Shown here: piece after piece, positions 6,578 to 9,051 of the stretch
Position numbering within the stretch: the first letter of the stretch is position 1
How the letters are laid out: every line of letters begins with the position of its first letter
Origin: Anaerolineae bacterium
Lineage (GTDB): Bacteria; Chloroflexota; Anaerolineae; B4-G1
DNA length: 9,051 bases
Assembly: GCA_030620125.1 (NCBI GenBank)
Contig: JAUXFI010000071.1
Span: forward strand, 1-9,051
Direction of reading: 5' to 3'
Program-made: the position numbers and the translations under genes
Notes under the pieces: model-generated
What the model saw: the letters and a program-made list of their open reading frames with translations, nothing else
What the model was told of the DNA's origin: nothing
Databases searched by the model: none

Positions 6578-6652
6578 GGGGGGTGTTTACGGTAGAGGCA
6601 GTTTCTACGCCATCGGGCGGTCCCCCCCCCTCTAATCCCCCCCATAGGGGGG
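6578..6652. repeat. Homopolymeric C/G tracts in the ruvB-GH99 intergenic region
   Basis: G6 (6578-6583), C9 (6622-6630), C7 (6637-6643) and G6 (6647-6652) occur within 75 bp. C6-ATA-G6 (6638-6652) can form a tight hairpin just left of the mobile elements. It could act as a terminator for ruvB, but there is no T-run. The region 6544-6662 otherwise shows no gene. Long C runs are also places where sequencing errors are likely. Confidence 0.6.
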
Positions 6653-6662
6653 AGGTGGCAGG

Positions 6663-6956
6663 CAGCAATTCCCGTTTTGGGTGGCTAACATACCTTCCCG
6701 GTAACTACCCAGGCATAGAACCCTTGCGAAGGTTTGTGAGGAGATTTCAAGCCAGAAATGCTTTCGCCCACCAAAAACTGCCCTGTTGCCAGTGCTATTC
6801 GCAACCTTCGCAAGAGTAGATGGACGAACCCCTGGGTAGTTACCCTTCCCGGAAGCTATGACGATGCTTCTCTATCAAATTAGGCTATGATTCGACCAGT
6901 GTCGCCTAGCGCAACTGAATTTGGAGCTTCCGGGAAGGTCATAACGGGAATTGCTG
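6663..6956. mobile_element. Miniature inverted-repeat element (outer, interrupted), 8-bp target duplication
   Basis: The left end CAGCAATTCCCGTT (6663-6676) is the exact reverse complement of the right end AACGGGAATTGCTG (6943-6956). Direct repeats GTGGCAGG flank the ends precisely (6655-6662 and 6957-6964), as expected for a target-site duplication. The element carries no transposase or other convincing ORF, so it is a non-autonomous, MITE-like element. A second element (6700-6844) is inserted in its left arm. Removing that insert and one copy of its 6-bp duplication leaves 143 bp. It also restores ACCTTCCCGGAAGCT in the left arm, the exact reverse complement of AGCTTCCGGGAAGGT at 6925-6939. 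It lies between convergent ruvB and the GH99-like gene, ending 14 nt from the latter's stop codon. The parent transposase family was not identified. Confidence 0.85.
6700..6844. mobile_element. Second miniature element nested in the first, 6-bp target duplication
   Basis: Perfect 14-bp terminal inverted repeats, GGTAACTACCCAGG (6700-6713) and CCTGGGTAGTTACC (6831-6844), bound a 145-bp sequence. CTTCCC is duplicated immediately outside (6694-6699 and 6845-6850). A further 12-bp inverted repeat lies inside: CTTGCGAAGGTT (6723-6734) with AACCTTCGCAAG (6803-6814), so the RNA or single strand could fold into a long stem. No coding capacity is evident. The ends differ from those of the host element and the duplication length differs (6 versus 8 bp), so it was probably moved by a different transposase. 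Confidence 0.85.
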
Positions 6957-6978
6957 GTGGCAGGTTGAGAGCATACAA

Positions 6979-8370
6979 TCAGTATCTTCCGCGGTCCCGC
7001 AGAACCACCACGAGTGCCAGGAGCAACGCCAGCCCTCCCGCGAGCAGCCCCGGATAGGCCCGCGCGGCGGACAAGGCCCGTTGGAGCGGTGTCTTGGTCT
7101 CGCCCTGCGGCTCTGTATCGAACCCCAGCCCCCCGGACTGATCCTGATGGCTCGGGATGGGTACCGGCGTGGAAGTGGGAGTGACCGTTGCCGTTGCCGT
7201 CGGCGAGGGAATGGGTGTTGGGGTGGCTGTGGGAGCTAGAGTAGGCGTAAGGGTCAGCGTGGGAGTGAGAGAGACCGTAACGGCTTCGGCTGAACCCAGC
7301 GTCGAGGCCTCGGCCTCCAGGGTCGGCGAGACTGTAGACGTGGGAGTGGGCGAGGGAGGCGGAGTGTCCGTAGGGTTGGCGACGACAGTCGGGGTCGCCT
7401 CCGGCGGAAGTGGCTGGTTGGCCCGGTACAGCCCCGCCAGTTCCCTCGTCAGGTCGAGGTAATAATCCCCATAGCCCGCGCTGGGCTCAATCTGTGTCCC
7501 CTCAATCCACTCGTTGAAACTGGTGATGATCGCCCAGTCCGCCCCGCTCTGGATAGCCCCGTCCCAGCAGCGGCGATAATAGACCCCTCCCGCCCGGTCG
7601 CGGACGAAGGCGTTGGAACGGCCAGTGACCCGATCGTCGTAGCCGGGCATCACTGTGGCGACCCAGTACCGGGCCGTGCCGTGCTCCACGTTCCAATCCC
7701 GGATGCGCTCTCCCCAGCGCAGTAGCGTCCCCTCCGGCTCCGGGTCCCAGGCCACGCTGTAGAGATGGTTGCCGTCGAACGCTTCCAGATAGCTCAAGTC
7801 CACCCCCTCGGCGATCCAGACACTGGCGTGCTGGGGGTCCACCTGGTCGCGTATGGCCTGCCACGATTGCACCGAGTAACGACCCTGCCGCCAGAAAAAG
7901 ACGACAGGTCGCCCATCCACCCGCAGATAGGCTGGATGCTGAGCGTGAACGGTCAGCAGGTGCTGGAGGGCTGCCACCACGTCTGCCTCCGAGTGGAGAA
8001 AGGGGCTGGTCACCTCAAAGTGCACCGTCGCCGCGAAGCCGTGTTGGGCGGCGATGTCCAGCAGCGTCGCGAAATTGGTCTCGGTCTGGTTGTTCTCCAC
8101 CTGGGGACCGTACCAGGACTGGACGAAACCGTCAATACCGGCCTGCTTTGCCCAGAGGACGTGCCGCTCAATAGCGGCAGGGTCGGTGGAGGTGTAGGGC
8201 TGTGCGGGCTGGTCGGGGAGAGGCTTCTGCCAGGTACTCGTGTCGTACCAGGCGTAGTAGAAAGCCAGGACCAGCCGCTCGTTCAGAGCGTAGGCCGGGG
8301 TCGGGCGGACGGAGTCCGAGACGAGGGCCAGCAAGAGGACGAGAATCAGGCAAAGACATCGCGCTGTCAC
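6979..8370 (-). CDS. Secreted, membrane-anchored GH99-like glycoside hydrolase family protein
   Basis: The 463-residue protein begins with a hydrophobic signal sequence (about 5-20) and a likely cleavage site after AYA (residue 28). Residues about 30-315 form a GH99/WbsX-like barrel: LAFYYAWYDT (35-44), AKQAGIDGFVQSWYGP (74-89) and ITSFNEWIEGTQIEPS (282-297), which resembles the SFNEWxEGTQIEP catalytic segment of endo-alpha-mannosidase-type enzymes (Glu287 and Glu290 correspond to its two acids). Residue 289 is Ile where His is common. A Thr/Pro/Ser-rich spacer (about 323-405) leads to a C-terminal membrane helix (about 441-457) and a short basic tail, so the catalytic domain should be tethered outside the cell. 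The start is GTG at 8370, supported by the signal sequence and by a -10 box 7 nt upstream. The glycan substrate is unknown. It runs convergent to ruvB and divergent from the DUF2877 gene. Confidence 0.88.
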   Translation of the reverse strand: MTARCLCLILVLLLALVSDSVRPTPAYALNERLVLAFYYAWYDTSTWQKPLPDQPAQPYTSTDPAAIERHVLWAKQAGIDGFVQSWYGPQVENNQTETNFATLLDIAAQHGFAATVHFEVTSPFLHSEADVVAALQHLLTVHAQHPAYLRVDGRPVVFFWRQGRYSVQSWQAIRDQVDPQHASVWIAEGVDLSYLEAFDGNHLYSVAWDPEPEGTLLRWGERIRDWNVEHGTARYWVATVMPGYDDRVTGRSNAFVRDRAGGVYYRRCWDGAIQSGADWAIITSFNEWIEGTQIEPSAGYGDYYLDLTRELAGLYRANQPLPPEATPTVVANPTDTPPPSPTPTSTVSPTLEAEASTLGSAEAVTVSLTPTLTLTPTLAPTATPTPIPSPTATATVTPTSTPVPIPSHQDQSGGLGFDTEPQGETKTPLQRALSAARAYPGLLAGGLALLLALVVVLRDRGRY

Positions 8371-8377
8371 GCTGCCG

Positions 8378-8405
8378 ATTGTACCACAAGAACGCGGAAC
8401 GTAAA
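8378..8405 (-). promoter_or_regulatory. Putative promoter of the GH99-like gene
   Basis: On the minus strand a -10 box TACAAT (8378-8383) lies 16 bp from a weak -35, TTTACG (8400-8405). The predicted start point (about 8371) almost coincides with the GTG start codon at 8370, so the transcript would be leaderless. No Shine-Dalgarno precedes the GTG, which fits. Confidence 0.5.
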
Positions 8406-8429
8406 ATGCACAGGAGAGCAGGTCGCCTG

Positions 8430-8458
8430 TTGCGCGCTGCCCTTGACTGTATTATACT
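8430..8458 (+). promoter_or_regulatory. Putative promoter of the DUF2877 gene
   Basis: A -10 box TATACT (8453-8458) lies 17 bp from TTGCGC (8430-8435), a weak -35. Transcription would start near 8465, leaving a leader of about 27 nt that contains GGAG (8480-8483), 8 nt before the GTG start. Confidence 0.4.
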
Positions 8459-8491
8459 AATGGTTACTACTGGCGACACGGAGATGCACAG

Positions 8492-9051
8492 GTGAGTATT
8501 CACGTCATCGCTCGTTCCATCAGCCAACCGGTGAGGGAACGGTTCTGCAAAGGCCCGTTCGCCGCGCGGGTACTGGCCGTTTTCGAGCACGCCTGCGATC
8601 TGGTAACCGCCGGCGGCCACGTGGTAGCCCTAGTGCTCCCGCAGATCGGTGATGGACCACTCAATATCGTGGTGGATGGAAGGCCCGGCGACTTTGCAGC
8701 CGTCAAGCCTGGAATGTCGGCCCGGCTGGAAGGGGGACGGCTGCGGGTTGGCGGGTTGGAGATTATTCTGGAAGGGGCGGAGGTCTGGAAGCCGCGTCCC
8801 GCTTGGGACAGGCTGCGGGCCGGCCGGGATGGTATCGTGACCCGCCTGCCGCTACTCCGCGCCCTCTGCCTGGAGCGCAGCCCTGCAGGAAGCCTTCTCG
8901 CCCTGCTGGGGGCGGCCCCAGCAGGGAACTCGCACGCCGGGGACGTTCTCGCCGTGGCCCGGCGGGCTGCGGTCGCTTTACAGGCAGGCTGGGCCGGCGA
9001 TCCGGCCCGGTTGAAGGAGGGAGCCAGGCGGCTGGCCGGTCTGGGAAATGG
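8492..9051 (+). CDS. DUF2877 (AllH-like) protein, C-terminus beyond window
   Basis: The reading frame is open from GTG 8492 to the window edge (186 complete codons). The product begins MSIHVIARSI and includes GPFAARVLAVFEHACDLVTAGGHVVALV (about 21-48) and GPLNIVVDG (53-61). It ends ...EGARRLAGLGNG, just where DUF2877 proteins have a conserved GLGxGLTPSGDD segment. DUF2877 includes AllH (YlbF), a subunit of the oxamate carbamoyltransferase of allantoin degradation in E. coli. Whether this protein has that role is unknown, because no other allantoin gene is in view. The GTG start is chosen for its GGAG at 8-nt spacing and because no earlier ATG/GTG/TTG exists in frame after a TGA at 8444. The missing C-terminus is an effect of the window edge, not evidence of a broken gene. 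Confidence 0.85.
   Translation, partial: MSIHVIARSISQPVRERFCKGPFAARVLAVFEHACDLVTAGGHVVALVLPQIGDGPLNIVVDGRPGDFAAVKPGMSARLEGGRLRVGGLEIILEGAEVWKPRPAWDRLRAGRDGIVTRLPLLRALCLERSPAGSLLALLGAAPAGNSHAGDVLAVARRAAVALQAGWAGDPARLKEGARRLAGLGN

Noticed and set aside
6583..6819. 78-residue ORF between ruvB and the GH99-like gene
   Set aside because: It runs across C-tracts and into both miniature elements, has no recognisable fold, and its frame crosses the element boundaries.
8443..8448. TTGACT as the -35 box of the DUF2877 gene
   Set aside because: It is only 4 bp from TATACT, and no acceptable -10 lies 16-18 bp downstream.

Overview
The window is a GC-rich bacterial chromosomal segment that looks like Chloroflexota (Anaerolineae/Caldilineae type). 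That assignment is inferred from the style of the RuvB and MraY/WecA-like proteins, the Thr/Pro-rich surface linker, and the short intergenic repeats. No rRNA or marker-gene search could be run.

Layout. (1) 1-3723, plus strand: a probable operon of pgk, a small uncharacterised gene, a PIN-domain toxin gene, tpiA and a membrane metallopeptidase-like gene. Spacings are 24, -11, 13 and 51 nt. The two glycolytic enzymes enclose what looks like a toxin-antitoxin pair. The same GTAGACAA/TTGTCTAC repeat family lies before pgk and at the end of tpiA, where it supplies the last tpiA codons and the stop. (2) 3740-5418, minus strand: upp and a polyprenyl-phosphate sugar-1-phosphate transferase (MraY/WecA superfamily) form a tight two-gene unit with a 2-nt gap. 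(3) 5464-5513: back-to-back divergent promoters for upp and ruvB. Their -35 boxes overlap inside a 7-bp dyad, and the ruvB transcript is predicted to be nearly leaderless. (4) 5524-6543: ruvB. (5) 6544-6978: the only long gene-free stretch, between convergent ruvB and a GH99-like gene. It holds C/G tracts and two nested miniature inverted-repeat elements, each with its own target-site duplication. (6) 6979-8370, minus strand: a secreted, C-terminally anchored GH99-like protein. (7) 8492 to the window end, plus strand: the N-terminal part of a DUF2877 (AllH-like) protein.

How the genes fit together: Pgk and TpiA are adjacent steps of lower glycolysis/gluconeogenesis. Upp salvages uracil to UMP, and the transferase beside it uses a UDP-sugar and a polyprenyl phosphate to start a cell-surface glycan. 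RuvB drives Holliday-junction branch migration. The most notable features are the nested mobile elements, whose history can be reconstructed base by base; the PIN toxin gene, whose catalytic N-terminus lies upstream of any ATG/GTG/TTG codon; and the symmetrical upp/ruvB promoter.
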